Assembly: GCF_030549615.1 (NCBI RefSeq)
Contig: NZ_CP130832.1
Location: 372,001-436,000, forward strand
DNA from: Stenotrophomonas sp. 610A2
GTDB taxonomy: Bacteria > Pseudomonadota > Gammaproteobacteria > Xanthomonadales > Xanthomonadaceae
DNA: 64,000 bases
Direction: 5' to 3'
The position numbers were made by a program, and so were the translations under genes. The notes under the pieces are model-generated. The model did not search any database, was not told the origin of the DNA, and was given only the letters and a program-made list of their open reading frames with translations. Each line of letters opens with the position of its first letter. The first letter of the stretch is position 1. Shown here one piece after another: positions 49,597 through 60,652 of this stretch.

Positions 49597-50988
49597 TCAG
49601 AAGGAGCCGTCGATATCGCTGACGACGACAAGCTTTTCGTTAACGAACTCTGTCAGACCCAAGTCGATTAGCTCATGGCCGTAGCCGGAGTTCTTAACGC
49701 CGCCGAAGGGGATGTCGGCTTTGACGCCTGTCGGTTGATTGATGTAGACCATGCCAGTCTCCAGTTGTCCAGCGACTCGCTTGGCGCGGGCGATATCTTC
49801 GCTGAAGACCGATCCGCCTAGCCCGTATGGTGAGTCGTTTGCCAGCTTGATGGCTGCACCCTCATCCGCTACGCGGTAGATATGGCTGACAGGGCCGAAG
49901 AATTCCGTGTGATAGGCCGGATTATCTGGCGTGATGTTGGTGAGGATAGTGGGCTGATAGAAGGCGCCCTTTTCTGGAACCGGCTTACCCACGGTCTCTG
50001 CCGTCGCGCCATTGGCAATCGCGGTATCGACCTGTTTGGCCAGTCCATCACGTGCGCCGGTTGACGAGAGCGGTGCGAGGGTGGTTTTAGGATCCAAGGG
50101 ATCACCGGCGACAAGCTCGGCCACGCCGGCTCGGTAATGCGCCAGGAAGCTATCGTAGATGGCGTCCTCGACAATGATCCGCTTGGAAGAGACGCAGACT
50201 TGTCCGGCATTCCAGTGACGTCCAAATACTGCCCATTTCGCCGCTTTCTCGACATCGGCGTCGGAGAGCACGATGAAAGCATCAGCGCCGCCTAGCTCCA
50301 GCGTGCTCTTCTTAAGGTGCTTACCTGCCAGTGCAGCGACGGCGGAGCCAGCGCGTTCGCTGCCAGTGAGGGCCACGCCGCGAATGCGCGGGTCGGCAAT
50401 TACTGTCTCTACATCATCGTGGGACACGAAGAGGTTGGTCAGTAAGCCTTGCGGCGCGCCTGCATCACGGAATAGTTGCTCCATGGCGAGCGCCGATTGC
50501 GGTACGTTTGACGCGTGCTTTAGTAGAACGGCATTGCCGGCTGTGGTCTGCGGCGCGGTAATGCGGATGACTTGATAGAACGGGAAATTCCAAGGTTCGA
50601 TGGCGAACAACACACCGAGCGGCTCTTTGATCAGCTGCACATCGCCGTCGGTGAAACCTTTGGCCTGCAGTACGCGCGGTGCCAAGTCCTGAGCACCAAA
50701 CTTCACGTAGTACTCCAAGATGTTAGCCGACAGCTCGACCTCCGCCTCGGCTTCGCCGATCAGCTTGCCCATTTCCAGGGTAAGTATCTCCGCGAAGCGG
50801 CGTGAATCCCTGCGTAGTAGGTCGGCGGCACGCTGCAGAACAGCGGCTCGCTCTGCCTGGGTGGTCGTCCGCCAGGACAGGAATGCTGCATGGGCGCTCT
50901 CTATGGCTGCGTCAATCGCAGCAGCATCAGCGATGGGAAAGGTTCTGACGGTTTCGCCGTTATAGGGGTTTACGGTTGAAAAGCTCAT
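49597..50988 (-). CDS. NAD(P)-dependent aldehyde dehydrogenase, succinate-semialdehyde type
   Basis: 463 residues from ATG 50988 (RBS AAGGAACGAG; the longer ORF from 51039 adds 17 unlikely residues). Catalytic Glu in STLELGGADAFIVL and Cys in AGQVCVSSKR; NAD site PWNFPFYQVIRI and SERAGSAVA. Closest in layout to short succinate-semialdehyde dehydrogenases (GabD/Sad), about 455-485 residues. The true substrate is not established. Monocistronic. Confidence 0.88.
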   Translation of the reverse strand: MSFSTVNPYNGETVRTFPIADAAAIDAAIESAHAAFLSWRTTTQAERAAVLQRAADLLRRDSRRFAEILTLEMGKLIGEAEAEVELSANILEYYVKFGAQDLAPRVLQAKGFTDGDVQLIKEPLGVLFAIEPWNFPFYQVIRITAPQTTAGNAVLLKHASNVPQSALAMEQLFRDAGAPQGLLTNLFVSHDDVETVIADPRIRGVALTGSERAGSAVAALAGKHLKKSTLELGGADAFIVLSDADVEKAAKWAVFGRHWNAGQVCVSSKRIIVEDAIYDSFLAHYRAGVAELVAGDPLDPKTTLAPLSSTGARDGLAKQVDTAIANGATAETVGKPVPEKGAFYQPTILTNITPDNPAYHTEFFGPVSHIYRVADEGAAIKLANDSPYGLGGSVFSEDIARAKRVAGQLETGMVYINQPTGVKADIPFGGVKNSGYGHELIDLGLTEFVNEKLVVVSDIDGSF

Positions 50989-51661
50989 TCTCGTTCCTTT
51001 GGGGGAGGCGCGCTGGTTGAGACTTAGGCTCCAATCCACTGCCGGATCGCATGGGTCCGGAAGCGGTTCGGAGTCGGTTTAGCAAGGATCCAGTCGATGG
51101 ATTCATGCCACTGCAACGATGAACCTTGGCGGATTCTTCTGTGTAAAAAAACCATAACCCAAGCATGTAACTGTTGATAACGGACTGTTCCGTCAATGCA
51201 TGTTCCGACGACGTGCTGGTAATGACTGTACATAAAGTCCGTTTTCACGGAGAGGCGGTCAGTCAGCGCGATTTCGATACTTATGCAAACTACTGCGCCA
51301 AAGCGGGTCGAGTAGGTGGTCTCCGAGAAGTATGCTCGGGCGGATACTGGTCTGATGCAGTGTTTGCTGCTGATTGATGGTGCGCCCGTGTCTGCTCGTC
51401 TTCTTTTCACGATCAGCAGATGGGCGGGGCACTTGGCCGTCCGATTCAAGCGTAGTTCTGGCGCACAAGGATACGTAAGCTGGAAGCCTGTCCTGACTCG
51501 CTCACGATTTTGTAGTCAGCTCTCGCGACCGCTTTTGGCCGAAAGCAGACGTAAGCCTTCCAGGCATCGGACCGGCAGCCCCAGGCCTTGAGTTCAAAAG
51601 TGGTCACTCCTGCCGCGTAATTCCTGTGCTCATGCCACGGAGTTTGACTGCTAAGACTGGC
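50989..51661. other. gene-poor spacer between aldehyde dehydrogenase and kdpE
   Basis: 673 bp without a convincing gene. Short ORFs on both strands lack coding character. It contains a partial dispersed repeat (GACCGCTTTTGGCCGAAAGC at about 51528). No tRNA-Thr 3' end copy was found here. Confidence 0.6.
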
Positions 51662-52372
51662 TCACTCTGCTGGATTGAACTGAAGCCCCACACCTGGCAG
51701 CGTCTTGATGTACTGGGGAGCTGCAGCCGTATCCCCGATCTTAGGTCGAAGTCGCGCCAGAAGGATGCGGATGTAGTGAGCGTCGCGGTTGTGGGATGGG
51801 CCCCATATCTCGGTCAGTATCACCGGCTGGGTGACCACACGTCCCGCGTTGCGTGCAAGCAGAAGCAGCAAGGCGTACTCCTTGCGCGAGAGCACCAGCT
51901 GCCTGCCCTCAAATGTCACCATATGGGTTTGTTCGTCGATGCGAAGGGAGCCATCGTCGAAGCAGAATGGGGCCTCCGCATCCCTGTCTGCCGATCGCAG
52001 CAGTACCCTGACGCGAGCCATCAGCTCGTGGATGCCGAAAGGCTTGGTGACATAGTCATGGGCGCCGCCATCAAGCGCCGCAACCTTGTCTGATTCCCCG
52101 GACCGGGCCGTGAGCATGATGATGGGCGCCTGCGAAAACTCTTTCAGTTGCGCAAGTACTGCGTGCCCATCCATATCGGGAAGACCGATGTCCAGAACGA
52201 TGATGTCTACCGCGCAGCTACGTGCTATGTCCAGGCCCCCCTGACCCGTCTCCGCCATCAGGACCGTGTAGCCCTGCGCCTTCAGGCTGATCTGCAGGAA
52301 TCTCCGGATATGCGGCTCATCGTCGATGACAAGCACATGGACGTCAGCGTTGGCTTCTGATTTTGCGGGCAT
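51662..52372 (-). CDS. kdpE: response regulator KdpE
   Basis: 236 residues. Receiver: VLVIDDEPHIRRFLQ, phospho-Asp in IIVLDIGLPDMDG, Thr/Lys in MLTARSGE and YVTKPFG. OmpR-type DNA-binding half with LSRKEYALLLLLARN and HYIRILLARLRPKI. It activates the kdp operon when potassium is low. Last gene of the run, 9 bp after kdpD. Confidence 0.95.
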   Translation of the reverse strand: MPAKSEANADVHVLVIDDEPHIRRFLQISLKAQGYTVLMAETGQGGLDIARSCAVDIIVLDIGLPDMDGHAVLAQLKEFSQAPIIMLTARSGESDKVAALDGGAHDYVTKPFGIHELMARVRVLLRSADRDAEAPFCFDDGSLRIDEQTHMVTFEGRQLVLSRKEYALLLLLARNAGRVVTQPVILTEIWGPSHNRDAHYIRILLARLRPKIGDTAAAPQYIKTLPGVGLQFNPAE

Positions 52373-52381
52373 TTGGCAGGC

Positions 52382-55024
52382 TCAAGATACGCTCGGTTGA
52401 AGCATCGGCAGGGTGATGCGGATGACGGTGCCTACGCCATCAGGCCCGGAGAAGGCTTCGACGGAACCTCCGTGTGCACCAATCATTCCTTGGGCGATCG
52501 TCAGGCCAAGACCGGTACCCTTCCGATTCCGGTCACCACGCTCAACGCTGTAGAACATGTCGAAGATGCGCTTGCGCTCATCCTCGGGAATGCCGGGGCC
52601 ACGGTCGCGCACGTCGAGCTGCAGGTCATTTCCGACCAGTCGCGCATGGACATCCACGGATGCGCCAAGTGGCGAGAACTTCGCCGCATTTTCCAAGATG
52701 TTGAACAGCCCCTGCTCCACCAGTGCAGGGTGCACCCATATCGGTGGCACGTCGGCTGCAATGGTAACGTCCAGCTTCACCCCCGGTTGGTACCTGCGCA
52801 GGCGACCGGATGCCGAGCCGATCAGTTCGTCCACGCCTACCCAGTCGCGGTTGAGGGTCAACCCGTCGTGACCCAGCCGGGTCATGTCCAGCAGATTCTG
52901 GATGTAGCGATCCAAGCGATCGCCCTCCTCCAGGATCGTGTCGAGCAGGTTGGCCTTGTCCTCGGCCGAGAGCGCATCTGGGTAGCTGACCAGGCTGCTG
53001 GCAGAGCCGATCATGGACGCCAACGGGGAGCGCAGATCATGTGAAACCGATGACAGCAGCGCAGAGCGCAGGCGCTCGGTTTCGTTGCTGACCCTGGCCC
53101 CTTCCAGATCGGCGACCAGGCGTGTGCGCATGATGGCCTGAGTCACGTCGTCGATCATGGCCTCGGCAAGGCGCCGTTGTTCCGGTGCCAGCCGGGCATT
53201 GCTCTCACCCCAGCGCAGGCCCATCACGCCGACCACAGTGCGGTTGGCGACCAGGGGAACGAACCACCATTGCGACGCAGCAAGCGTGTCGGTAAAGCGG
53301 CCTGCCTGCTGGCGATGACCCAGCGACCAATCGGCGGCGGCGCGGTCGGTGCCCTGCAGCACGGTGCCGGGGGATTGCTCGATGCGATCACCGGACTGCA
53401 TCCAGACCGAGACGCCCAGGCTGCGTTCCATCGCGATGCGTCCCACGTGGAGCACCTGACCCAGGTCTGCGGCACTGCTCAGCCCGCGGCCCAGACGCTC
53501 CATCATTGTTGCTTGGGCGTTGACAGCGCGCAGCGCCATTATCTGTGCGCGCAGACGCGTTGCCAGACTGCCGCAGACGAGTGCTGCCACCAGGAAAATG
53601 ACCACTGTTGCCACGCCGCGGTTGGCGCTGATGCTGAAGGTGAAGGTGGGTTCGATGAAGAAGAAGTTGTAGCTGAAGAAGCACAACGCCGCTGTGCCAA
53701 CGACACCGAGCATACTGGTGCGGGTGGCCACCAGGATCACAGCAACGATGAACACCATGGACATGTCATCAATGCCCAGCCAGCGCTGCGCCATCCAGGA
53801 GGCGATGATCGCACCAAGTGTGGCAAGCACCGCTGCGGTCAGGTCATGCCGCAGCAACGAGCGATCCGGAACGCGCAGGCGCCGGCGGGCGCGGGCTCGA
53901 ACTTCGGGCGAGCTGATGATGACCAGCTCGTAATGCGCCCCCCTCTGCAGAAGTTGCTGCGTGAGCGTGCGGTTGATCATCCGCGCCACTGGACGCTCGC
54001 GCGTGCGGCCGACAATGATGGTGGACGCGCCGCAGCGCTCGGCGTGGTCAAGTAGCGCATCGGCGACGTGGGAGCCATGCACGACTTCAGCGTCCGCGCC
54101 CAGGCTGCGGGCGAGCGCGAATGCGCGGTCAAGCTCTGCTTGGCGCGTTGCATCCATCGGTTTGCCGGACTGGACGGTCACTACGGTCCATGGCGCATCG
54201 CGGCGCTGTGCAATGCGGCGGCCGGCACGCACCATATACTCTGAGGCACCCATCCCATCAATGGCGATCAGCACCCGGTTGCGCAGCGCGATGCCGGGCA
54301 GGCCGCGCGCGATCTGCGACTCGCGCAGATCCTCCTCAAGATGGTCTGCCGCTGTCTGCATCGCCAGTTCGCGCAGTGCGGCGAGGTTGGACGGCGAGAA
54401 GAAGGCCTGCAGCGCTTGCGTGGCCTGTTCTGGCAGATAGACCTTGCCCTGGTTCAGGCGTTCGATGAGCTCGCGTGCGGGCAGGTCGACAAGACGGATG
54501 TCGCGCAAGCGGTCGAACAGCGCATCCGGGACGGTCTCGCTGACCCGGATGCCGGTGATGCGATGCACTACGTCATTCAAGCTTTCAAGATGCTGGATGT
54601 TGACGGTGGTGTATACATCGATGCCAGCGTCAAGTAGGTCGATGACATCCTGCCAGCGCCGCTCGTGGCGGCTGCCGGGCACGTTGCGGTGCGCCAGTTC
54701 GTCGATCAGGGCAACCTGCGGGCGCCGTTCCAGGATGGCGTCGACATCCAGTTCCTGCAGTTTGCGCCCTTGGTATTCAATCCGCTTGCGCGGGATGAGT
54801 TCGAGGCCTTCCACCAGCGCAGCGGTCTCTGAGCGGCCATGGGTTTCGACGATGCCAACCACCAGGTCAATGCCCTGGCGATGCAGCTCGCGCGCGCGGG
54901 AGAGCATGGCGTAGGTCTTGCCTACGCCCGGCGCAGCGCCGAGGAATACGGTGAGATGACCGCTGTTCTGGCGGCGTAGTTCTCCCGCCAGGGCATCAGC
55001 TTTGGCGCTGCGGTCTTCGTTCAT
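52382..55024 (-). CDS. kdpD: sensor kinase KdpD
   Basis: 880 residues. N-terminal KdpD ATP-binding domain (LGAAPGVGKTYAMLSRA), then a Usp-like domain (residues about 240-370), four membrane spans (about 395-500), a GAF-like part, the H-box SSVSHDLRSPLASMIG and the kinase domain (FNILENAAKFSP, RDRGPGIPEDER, GTGLGLTIAQGM). Senses K+ limitation and phosphorylates KdpE. Confidence 0.96.
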   Translation of the reverse strand: MNEDRSAKADALAGELRRQNSGHLTVFLGAAPGVGKTYAMLSRARELHRQGIDLVVGIVETHGRSETAALVEGLELIPRKRIEYQGRKLQELDVDAILERRPQVALIDELAHRNVPGSRHERRWQDVIDLLDAGIDVYTTVNIQHLESLNDVVHRITGIRVSETVPDALFDRLRDIRLVDLPARELIERLNQGKVYLPEQATQALQAFFSPSNLAALRELAMQTAADHLEEDLRESQIARGLPGIALRNRVLIAIDGMGASEYMVRAGRRIAQRRDAPWTVVTVQSGKPMDATRQAELDRAFALARSLGADAEVVHGSHVADALLDHAERCGASTIIVGRTRERPVARMINRTLTQQLLQRGAHYELVIISSPEVRARARRRLRVPDRSLLRHDLTAAVLATLGAIIASWMAQRWLGIDDMSMVFIVAVILVATRTSMLGVVGTAALCFFSYNFFFIEPTFTFSISANRGVATVVIFLVAALVCGSLATRLRAQIMALRAVNAQATMMERLGRGLSSAADLGQVLHVGRIAMERSLGVSVWMQSGDRIEQSPGTVLQGTDRAAADWSLGHRQQAGRFTDTLAASQWWFVPLVANRTVVGVMGLRWGESNARLAPEQRRLAEAMIDDVTQAIMRTRLVADLEGARVSNETERLRSALLSSVSHDLRSPLASMIGSASSLVSYPDALSAEDKANLLDTILEEGDRLDRYIQNLLDMTRLGHDGLTLNRDWVGVDELIGSASGRLRRYQPGVKLDVTIAADVPPIWVHPALVEQGLFNILENAAKFSPLGASVDVHARLVGNDLQLDVRDRGPGIPEDERKRIFDMFYSVERGDRNRKGTGLGLTIAQGMIGAHGGSVEAFSGPDGVGTVIRITLPMLQPSVS

Positions 55025-55116
55025 GAGCAGGTTTCGTCAGGGGTGCGCGCATTTGCGCTCTAAGGCAACGCCGCCCCCGCACGAGGGCAGGGGCGACAGA
55101 TAGCGGCGTGCAGCTG

Positions 55117-55743
55117 TCAGTTCTTGGACGGGGCCGGTACTGCGCTGTCGAGCGCTATATTCAGTTCCAGCACATTTACGTGCGGAGCGCCATACAGGCC
55201 AAAGCGCATGCCTTCGGTGTGCTCGGCAAGCAACGCTTCAACCTCGCTGGCCTGCATGCCGCGTGCCTTGGCCACGCGATTCACCTGGTTCTTCGCGGCC
55301 GCCGGCGAGATGTGCGGATCGATGCCGCCGCCGGACTGGGTAACCATATCGCTGGGCACGGCGTCGGGCGAAACGCCGTCGCGTGCTGCGACGGCCGCGC
55401 GGGCCTCGTCTACCCGCTTGCGTAGGTCCGGATTGGTGCGCGCCTGGTTGCTGCCGGCCACGGCCATCACGTCGTAGGACGCTGCCGACGGACGAGACTG
55501 GAAGTAGCGATCATCAGCAAATGGCTGTGCCACCAAGGATGAGCCGATCACCTTGCCGTCGCGCTTGATCAGGCTGCCGTTGGCGGCTGCAGGGAACATC
55601 AGCTTGCCGAGGTTGGTCGCGGCCAGCGAGTAGACGAAACCAAACCCGAGCAGCGAGATGATCGCCAGGCCGATCGATGCCCGCCAGACACCATTACGTG
55701 CGGAGGATGCGTTGGACGGATTGTGTTCAATGATGTTGTTCAT
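55117..55743 (-). CDS. kdpC: potassium-transporting ATPase subunit C
   Basis: 208 residues. One N-terminal span (LAIISLLGFGFVYSLAA), then FPAAANGSLI, QPFADDRYFQSRPSAASYD and DPHISPAAAKNQVNRVAKAR, the KdpC signatures. Stabilises the KdpB/KdpA complex. Lies 10 bp from kdpB; 92 bp separate it from kdpD. Confidence 0.96.
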   Translation of the reverse strand: MNNIIEHNPSNASSARNGVWRASIGLAIISLLGFGFVYSLAATNLGKLMFPAAANGSLIKRDGKVIGSSLVAQPFADDRYFQSRPSAASYDVMAVAGSNQARTNPDLRKRVDEARAAVAARDGVSPDAVPSDMVTQSGGGIDPHISPAAAKNQVNRVAKARGMQASEVEALLAEHTEGMRFGLYGAPHVNVLELNIALDSAVPAPSKN

Positions 55744-55752
55744 GGGTTGTCC

Positions 55753-57816
55753 TCAGGCACCGAACAGCGCGGCCAGCGCCATGTCGATCAGTTTGATGGC
55801 CGGGAACGGCAGCAGCACGCCGCCCAAGCCGTAGACCAGCACGTTGCGGCGCAGCAGCGCCGTAGCACTCGCGGCGCGGAAGCGGACGCCACGCAGAGCG
55901 AGCGGAATCAGGATCGGGATGATGATCGCGTTGAAGATCAGCGCCGCAATCACGGCATTGGTCGGGCTGGAAAGGTGCATCACGTTCAGCGCGGCCATTG
56001 AAGGTACGGCCGCGAACATCGCCGGGAGGATGGCGAAGTACTTGGACACGTCATTGGCCAGCGAGAAGGTGGTCAGCGCACCGCGTGTGATCAGCTGCTG
56101 CTTGCCCACTTCAACCACCTGCAGCAGCTTGGCCGGATCCGAATCCAGATCCACCATGTTGCCGGCTTCCTTGGCGGCCTGCGTACCCGAGTTCATCGCC
56201 AGGCCCACGTCGGCCTGTGCAAGCGCAGGTGCGTCGTTGGTACCGTCACCCACCATGGCGACCAGACGACCGGAGGCCTGTTCCTGGCGGATGCGGGCCA
56301 GCTTGTCTTCCGGACGCGCTTCGGCGATGTAGTCATCCACACCCGCTTCGGCGGCGATGGCTGCAGCGGTCAACGGGTTGTCGCCCGTGATCATCACGGT
56401 CTTGATGCCCATGGCGCGCAGCTGGGCAAACTTTTCCTTGATACCGTGCTTGACCACGTCGGACAGTTCGATGACGCCCAGCAGGTGTCGACCATCGGCT
56501 ACCACCAACGGCGTGGCGCCGTTGCGTGCAACCTGTTCCACGCGTGCGGACAGTTCAGGTGAGGGCTCCGAGCCCAGCGACTGCGCGTACTTCACCATGG
56601 CATCGATGGCGCCCTTGCGGATGGCGCGCACCTGCCCATCGGCCAGGCTCAGATCGACGCCGGACATGCGGGTGTGTGCGCTGAACGGCACGAAGTGTGC
56701 GTTGGCCGGCTCTTCGATGGGCGTGTTGGGCTGGCGTGCCAGCTTGACGATCGACTTGCCTTCCGGAGTCGGGTCAGCCAGCGAGGACAGCAGCGCGGCT
56801 TCTCGCAGACGGTCCAGGTCCACGCCTGCAAGCGGGTGGAAGGCCGTTGCCTGGCGATCACCATGGGTGATAGTGCCGGTCTTGTCCAGCAGCAGCACGT
56901 CCACGTCACCAGCCACTTCCACGGCCTTGCCCGACTTGGCCAGCACGTTGGCAGACAGCGCACGGTTCATGCCGGCGATGCCGATGGCCGGCAGCAGGCC
57001 GCCGATGGTGGTCGGAATGAGGCACACCAGCAGCGCCACCAGTAGCAGCGGATCCAGCGTGATGCCTACGAAGCCGGCAATCGACGGCAAGGTCAGCACG
57101 ACGATCAGGAACGTCAATGTCATCGTGATCAGCAGCAGCCCCAGCGCGATTTCGTTGGGGGTCTTCTGCCGATTGGCACCTTCTACCAGCGAGATCATGC
57201 GGTCCAAGAAGCTGTTGCCAGGCTCGGCGGTGACTCGCACCACGATTTCGTCCGACAGTACTTTGGTACCACCGATGACGCCGGAGCGGTCGGTACCGGC
57301 CTCGCGCAGCACCGGGGCCGACTCGCCGGTGACCGCCGATTCGTTGATGGTGGCCAAGCCACGAATGATCTCACCGTCGGCCGGCACGATCTCGCCCGCC
57401 GACACCACTACCAGGTCGTTCGGCCGCAACTCGGCCGCGGGCACCGAGACCTCGCTGGCGGACCTGGCTGCATCGGCGATCTTGCGTGCCACCAGATCCT
57501 TGCGTGCGCGGCGCAGCGAGGCGGCCTGGCCACGGCCGCGTGCTTCTGCAATGGCCTCGGCGAAATTAGCGAACAGCACAGTTACCAGCAGCAGCGCCGT
57601 AACCGCCCAGCCGGGGCCGGCGGCAGCCTTGCCGCCAAGGGTGAGGCCTGCGGTGAGCAGGGTGCCCAGCCACACCACGGCCATCACCGGGTTGCGAAAG
57701 GCGTGGCCAGGGGAAAGCTTGGCGCAGGAAGCAATGACAGCGGCCCTGAAGCCGGCAGCATCGAGCAACGCCGGGCGGCCGGGGCGCTGCCCCTTGTGCA
57801 TGGAAGTATCAGTCAT
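55753..57816 (-). CDS. kdpB: potassium-transporting ATPase subunit B
   Basis: 687 residues. P-type ATPase: phosphorylated Asp in [16 protein letters not shown] motif ([10 protein letters not shown]), [16 protein letters not shown] hinge and the usual seven spans. It hydrolyses ATP to drive K+ uptake by KdpA. Confidence 0.97.
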   Translation of the reverse strand: MTDTSMHKGQRPGRPALLDAAGFRAAVIASCAKLSPGHAFRNPVMAVVWLGTLLTAGLTLGGKAAAGPGWAVTALLLVTVLFANFAEAIAEARGRGQAASLRRARKDLVARKIADAARSASEVSVPAAELRPNDLVVVSAGEIVPADGEIIRGLATINESAVTGESAPVLREAGTDRSGVIGGTKVLSDEIVVRVTAEPGNSFLDRMISLVEGANRQKTPNEIALGLLLITMTLTFLIVVLTLPSIAGFVGITLDPLLLVALLVCLIPTTIGGLLPAIGIAGMNRALSANVLAKSGKAVEVAGDVDVLLLDKTGTITHGDRQATAFHPLAGVDLDRLREAALLSSLADPTPEGKSIVKLARQPNTPIEEPANAHFVPFSAHTRMSGVDLSLADGQVRAIRKGAIDAMVKYAQSLGSEPSPELSARVEQVARNGATPLVVADGRHLLGVIELSDVVKHGIKEKFAQLRAMGIKTVMITGDNPLTAAAIAAEAGVDDYIAEARPEDKLARIRQEQASGRLVAMVGDGTNDAPALAQADVGLAMNSGTQAAKEAGNMVDLDSDPAKLLQVVEVGKQQLITRGALTTFSLANDVSKYFAILPAMFAAVPSMAALNVMHLSSPTNAVIAALIFNAIIIPILIPLALRGVRFRAASATALLRRNVLVYGLGGVLLPFPAIKLIDMALAALFGA

Positions 57817-57826
57817 TGTGGAATCC

Positions 57827-59560
57827 TCAGAAGGCCTTGAGCGCGAGGTGATCGGCGATGGGGCCCAGAACCAGAACCGGCATGAACTGAAGCAGGGTCA
57901 GGATGACGACCACAGCGATCAGGGTGAGTGCAAAGGTCGGCGTCTCAACGTGCAGCGTGCCCGGGCTTTCAGGCACGGCACGCTTTCGTGCCAGCATGGC
58001 CGAGATGACCAGTGGGATGATCAGCGCAGGGTATCGGCCCAGGGCCAGAACTACGGCGCAGCTCAGGTTCCACCAATAGGTGGCGTCTCCCAGACCTTCG
58101 AAGCCGGACCCGTTGTTGGCGAAGGCCGAGGTGAACTCATAGAACACCTGGCTGATGCCGTGGAAGGAGGGATTGGAGTTACCGGTGAGGCTGGGTACGG
58201 CCAGGGTAATGGCAGTCAGCGTCAGCAGTACCAGCGGCTGCAGCAGCACCAGCACGGCCAGCAGCTTTACTTCCGGGGCTTCGATCTTGCGGCCGAACAG
58301 CTCCGGCGTGCGTCCGGTCATCAGGCCGGCCAGGAACACGCTCAGCAACAGGTAGACGATGAACTGCTGCAGGCCGCAGCCCACGCCGCCCCAGATGGAA
58401 TTGACCAGCATGTTGCTGATGGTGACCATGCCGGTGAGCGGCGCCAGCGAGTCATGCATGGCGTTGACCGAGCCGTTAGAGGTCTGCGTGGTCAGCGCGG
58501 CCCAGAGCGCGGAAGGCTCGGCGCCGAAGCGCACTTCCTTGCCCTCCATCAAGGCGATGTCGGTCGTGGTGGAGGACAGCGATTCTGACCACAGGGCCAC
58601 GCCGGCCGACACCAGTGACATCGACAGCATGGTGCCGACCACCAAGGCGGTGAAGCGGCGGCGGCCGGTGAAGGCGCTGACCATGAAGGCGATGCTGACC
58701 GGAATGAGAATCAGCGCCAGGGTTTCCAGAAGGTTGGAAATGGCGGTCGGGTTTTCCAGCGGCACGGTGCTGTTGGGGCCATACCAGCCACCACCGTTGG
58801 TACCCAGTTGCTTGGCCGCGACCATGGAGGCCACCGGGCCCAGCGGGATCTTCTGCTCGGCCATGCCGGCTGAAGCGTCGATGGGCGTTGCCACTGGGCC
58901 ACCGTTTAGGGTGGACGGCACACCCTGCCAGGTCAGCAGCAGCGACCAGAGCAGGCACAGCGGCAGCATCAGGCGCACGGCGGGGCGGATGATATCGGCC
59001 CAATAGTTGCCCAGATCCGGCTCGACGTCAGCCGTCGGCGTCTTGTTCGAGGCGGCGTTGGCCGTGCTGGCCAGTGCCTCGCGCGTGCGCCCGCCAAACA
59101 GGCCGCGCAGGGTCGCCACCACCAGCGCCAGGCCCATCATCGGGGTGATCACCTGCAGGCCAAGGATGCCGGTCATCTGCGCGAAGTAGGACAGCTGGGC
59201 CTGGCCGGAATAGTGCTGCTGGTTGGTGTTGGTCAGGAACGAGACCATGGTGTGCAGCGCCAGATCCCAGCGCATGTTCGGCGCATCATTGGGGTTGAGC
59301 GGCAACCAGGCCTGGGTCATGAAGATCGCCAGTGTGAGCACGCCCAGCATTAGGTTGCTGATCAGGAAGGCTTTGACGTACTGCTTCCACCCCATGCCCT
59401 GGCCAGGTGCGACACCCAGGATGCGATAGAGAGGCCGTTCGATCAGGCCGAAGACGCGGTCACCCCACATGGGGTTGCCACGCATGACGGCCGCCAGATA
59501 GCGACCGATAGGCCAGCCCAGCAGCAGGGCCAGCGCGAACACGGAAAGGAACTCAAACAT
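57827..59560 (-). CDS. kdpA: potassium-transporting ATPase subunit A
   Basis: 577 residues from ATG 59560; a GTG four codons upstream is an alternative. Ten membrane spans; selectivity-filter-like segments such as [26 protein letters not shown] and [12 protein letters not shown] are present. It is the K+ channel-like subunit. No KdpF gene could be found in the 111 bp upstream, although such a gene is short and easily missed. Confidence 0.97.
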   Translation of the reverse strand: MFEFLSVFALALLLGWPIGRYLAAVMRGNPMWGDRVFGLIERPLYRILGVAPGQGMGWKQYVKAFLISNLMLGVLTLAIFMTQAWLPLNPNDAPNMRWDLALHTMVSFLTNTNQQHYSGQAQLSYFAQMTGILGLQVITPMMGLALVVATLRGLFGGRTREALASTANAASNKTPTADVEPDLGNYWADIIRPAVRLMLPLCLLWSLLLTWQGVPSTLNGGPVATPIDASAGMAEQKIPLGPVASMVAAKQLGTNGGGWYGPNSTVPLENPTAISNLLETLALILIPVSIAFMVSAFTGRRRFTALVVGTMLSMSLVSAGVALWSESLSSTTTDIALMEGKEVRFGAEPSALWAALTTQTSNGSVNAMHDSLAPLTGMVTISNMLVNSIWGGVGCGLQQFIVYLLLSVFLAGLMTGRTPELFGRKIEAPEVKLLAVLVLLQPLVLLTLTAITLAVPSLTGNSNPSFHGISQVFYEFTSAFANNGSGFEGLGDATYWWNLSCAVVLALGRYPALIIPLVISAMLARKRAVPESPGTLHVETPTFALTLIAVVVILTLLQFMPVLVLGPIADHLALKAF

Positions 59561-59671
59561 GGGATGTCCCACCTTGTTGTGGTTGGATCGCAGGTCGTGC
59601 GGCTGGAGCGGCCAGCACGCACACCCCCGATGGCAGGGGTGAGGTGACTACGATGCGATGCTTGGCTCAGC

Positions 59672-60400
59672 TCAGAACGATGCCTGCAGTGCGGCTTCGA
59701 TGCGCGAGCCGGCCAGGTCAGGGAAGATGCGCTTGGCCGCCGAATCGGTAGCGTGGGCGGTCACGCGCAGTTCGAAGGGCGCCTTGAAGGCCCAGATCCC
59801 GCTGAGCTGGCCGTGGGTGTAGCTGTCGTTGTAGGCGTCTTCTAGCCAGTAATGGCCGACCGCTGCCTCCAGACGCACGGTGTCGCTCACCGGCAGGCGA
59901 GCACCCAGCTGCGCGTAGATGCCGCGCTCATCGGTGGCCAGCGCGTCGGGCGAGTACGCTAGCTGCAGCCAATAGTTCTGCTTCCAGGTGACGGTGCTGT
60001 TCAATTCGGTCCAGTTCAGGTCCACGGTGGTGGACGGGTACCGGTAATGGGTCAGGTTGACGTCCAGTGCCCAGTCATCAGACAGGCCACCCGACCAGCC
60101 GGCAACGAAATCCAGTTCGCTGCTGGCATGGGTGTCCGGTGCGAACTCGACATTGGAGCCCCACACCGATGCGTACCAGCCTGATTCTGCGCTGGCCTTG
60201 AAACCAGCCTGGACGGCCGCGTCGCCTTGGGTCTGGCTGGAGCCGCGCCAGACGTAGTCGTTGGCAATGGCCGCCGAGCCGGTGACGGTGGCCGCGTTAC
60301 TGCTGAACGCCGCGCCGGCAAACAGGGCAAGCCCAGCGATACCGCGGGCGACAATCGCCTGGGCGCTGAAGGGCTGGCCCGGGAAAAGATGCAGAGACAT
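59672..60400 (-). CDS. TorF-family putative outer-membrane porin
   Basis: 242 residues from ATG 60400 (a GTG at 60415 would add five). Signal peptide ends near FSSNA. The beta-strand pattern starts VTGSAAIANDYVWRGSSQTQ, which is the TorF/Gcw_chp-type porin opening, and ends ALQASF with a C-terminal Phe. It is directly upstream of kdpA on the same strand, so it may let ions cross the outer membrane. A small G/C hairpin lies between the two genes. Confidence 0.85.
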   Translation of the reverse strand: MSLHLFPGQPFSAQAIVARGIAGLALFAGAAFSSNAATVTGSAAIANDYVWRGSSQTQGDAAVQAGFKASAESGWYASVWGSNVEFAPDTHASSELDFVAGWSGGLSDDWALDVNLTHYRYPSTTVDLNWTELNSTVTWKQNYWLQLAYSPDALATDERGIYAQLGARLPVSDTVRLEAAVGHYWLEDAYNDSYTHGQLSGIWAFKAPFELRVTAHATDSAAKRIFPDLAGSRIEAALQASF

Positions 60401-60652
60401 GAAAGGACAACTCACGGAATGGCTGTTCAGCCGATGAGAAATTGTCGAATCGATGCCTGTAAAAAGCCCATTCCCCGGCTGATATGCCGCGTAAATTCTT
60501 CATAAAATTTCACGGCTTGTTTGCAGCCGGGGGGCTGGTGGCGGTCCATTACGGTGATTTTATGTGGGGGCTCGCAAAAACGTCTGGCGATTTTACGGCC
60601 GCCGCGAAGACCATGGCATCACCGCACCGCAGGGTGTGAAACCAGAACGACA

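Noticed and set aside
51024..51449. 141-codon minus-strand ORF in the gene-poor spacer
   Set aside because: No coding pattern or domain; overlapping frames of similar length are open on the other strand.
56357..58588. 743-codon plus-strand frame opposite kdpB and kdpA
   Set aside because: Antisense shadow of two fully recognisable kdp genes; Ser/Arg-rich and without motifs.
59561..59671. kdpF small gene
   Set aside because: No hydrophobic frame of the right size with a start was found between the porin gene and kdpA.
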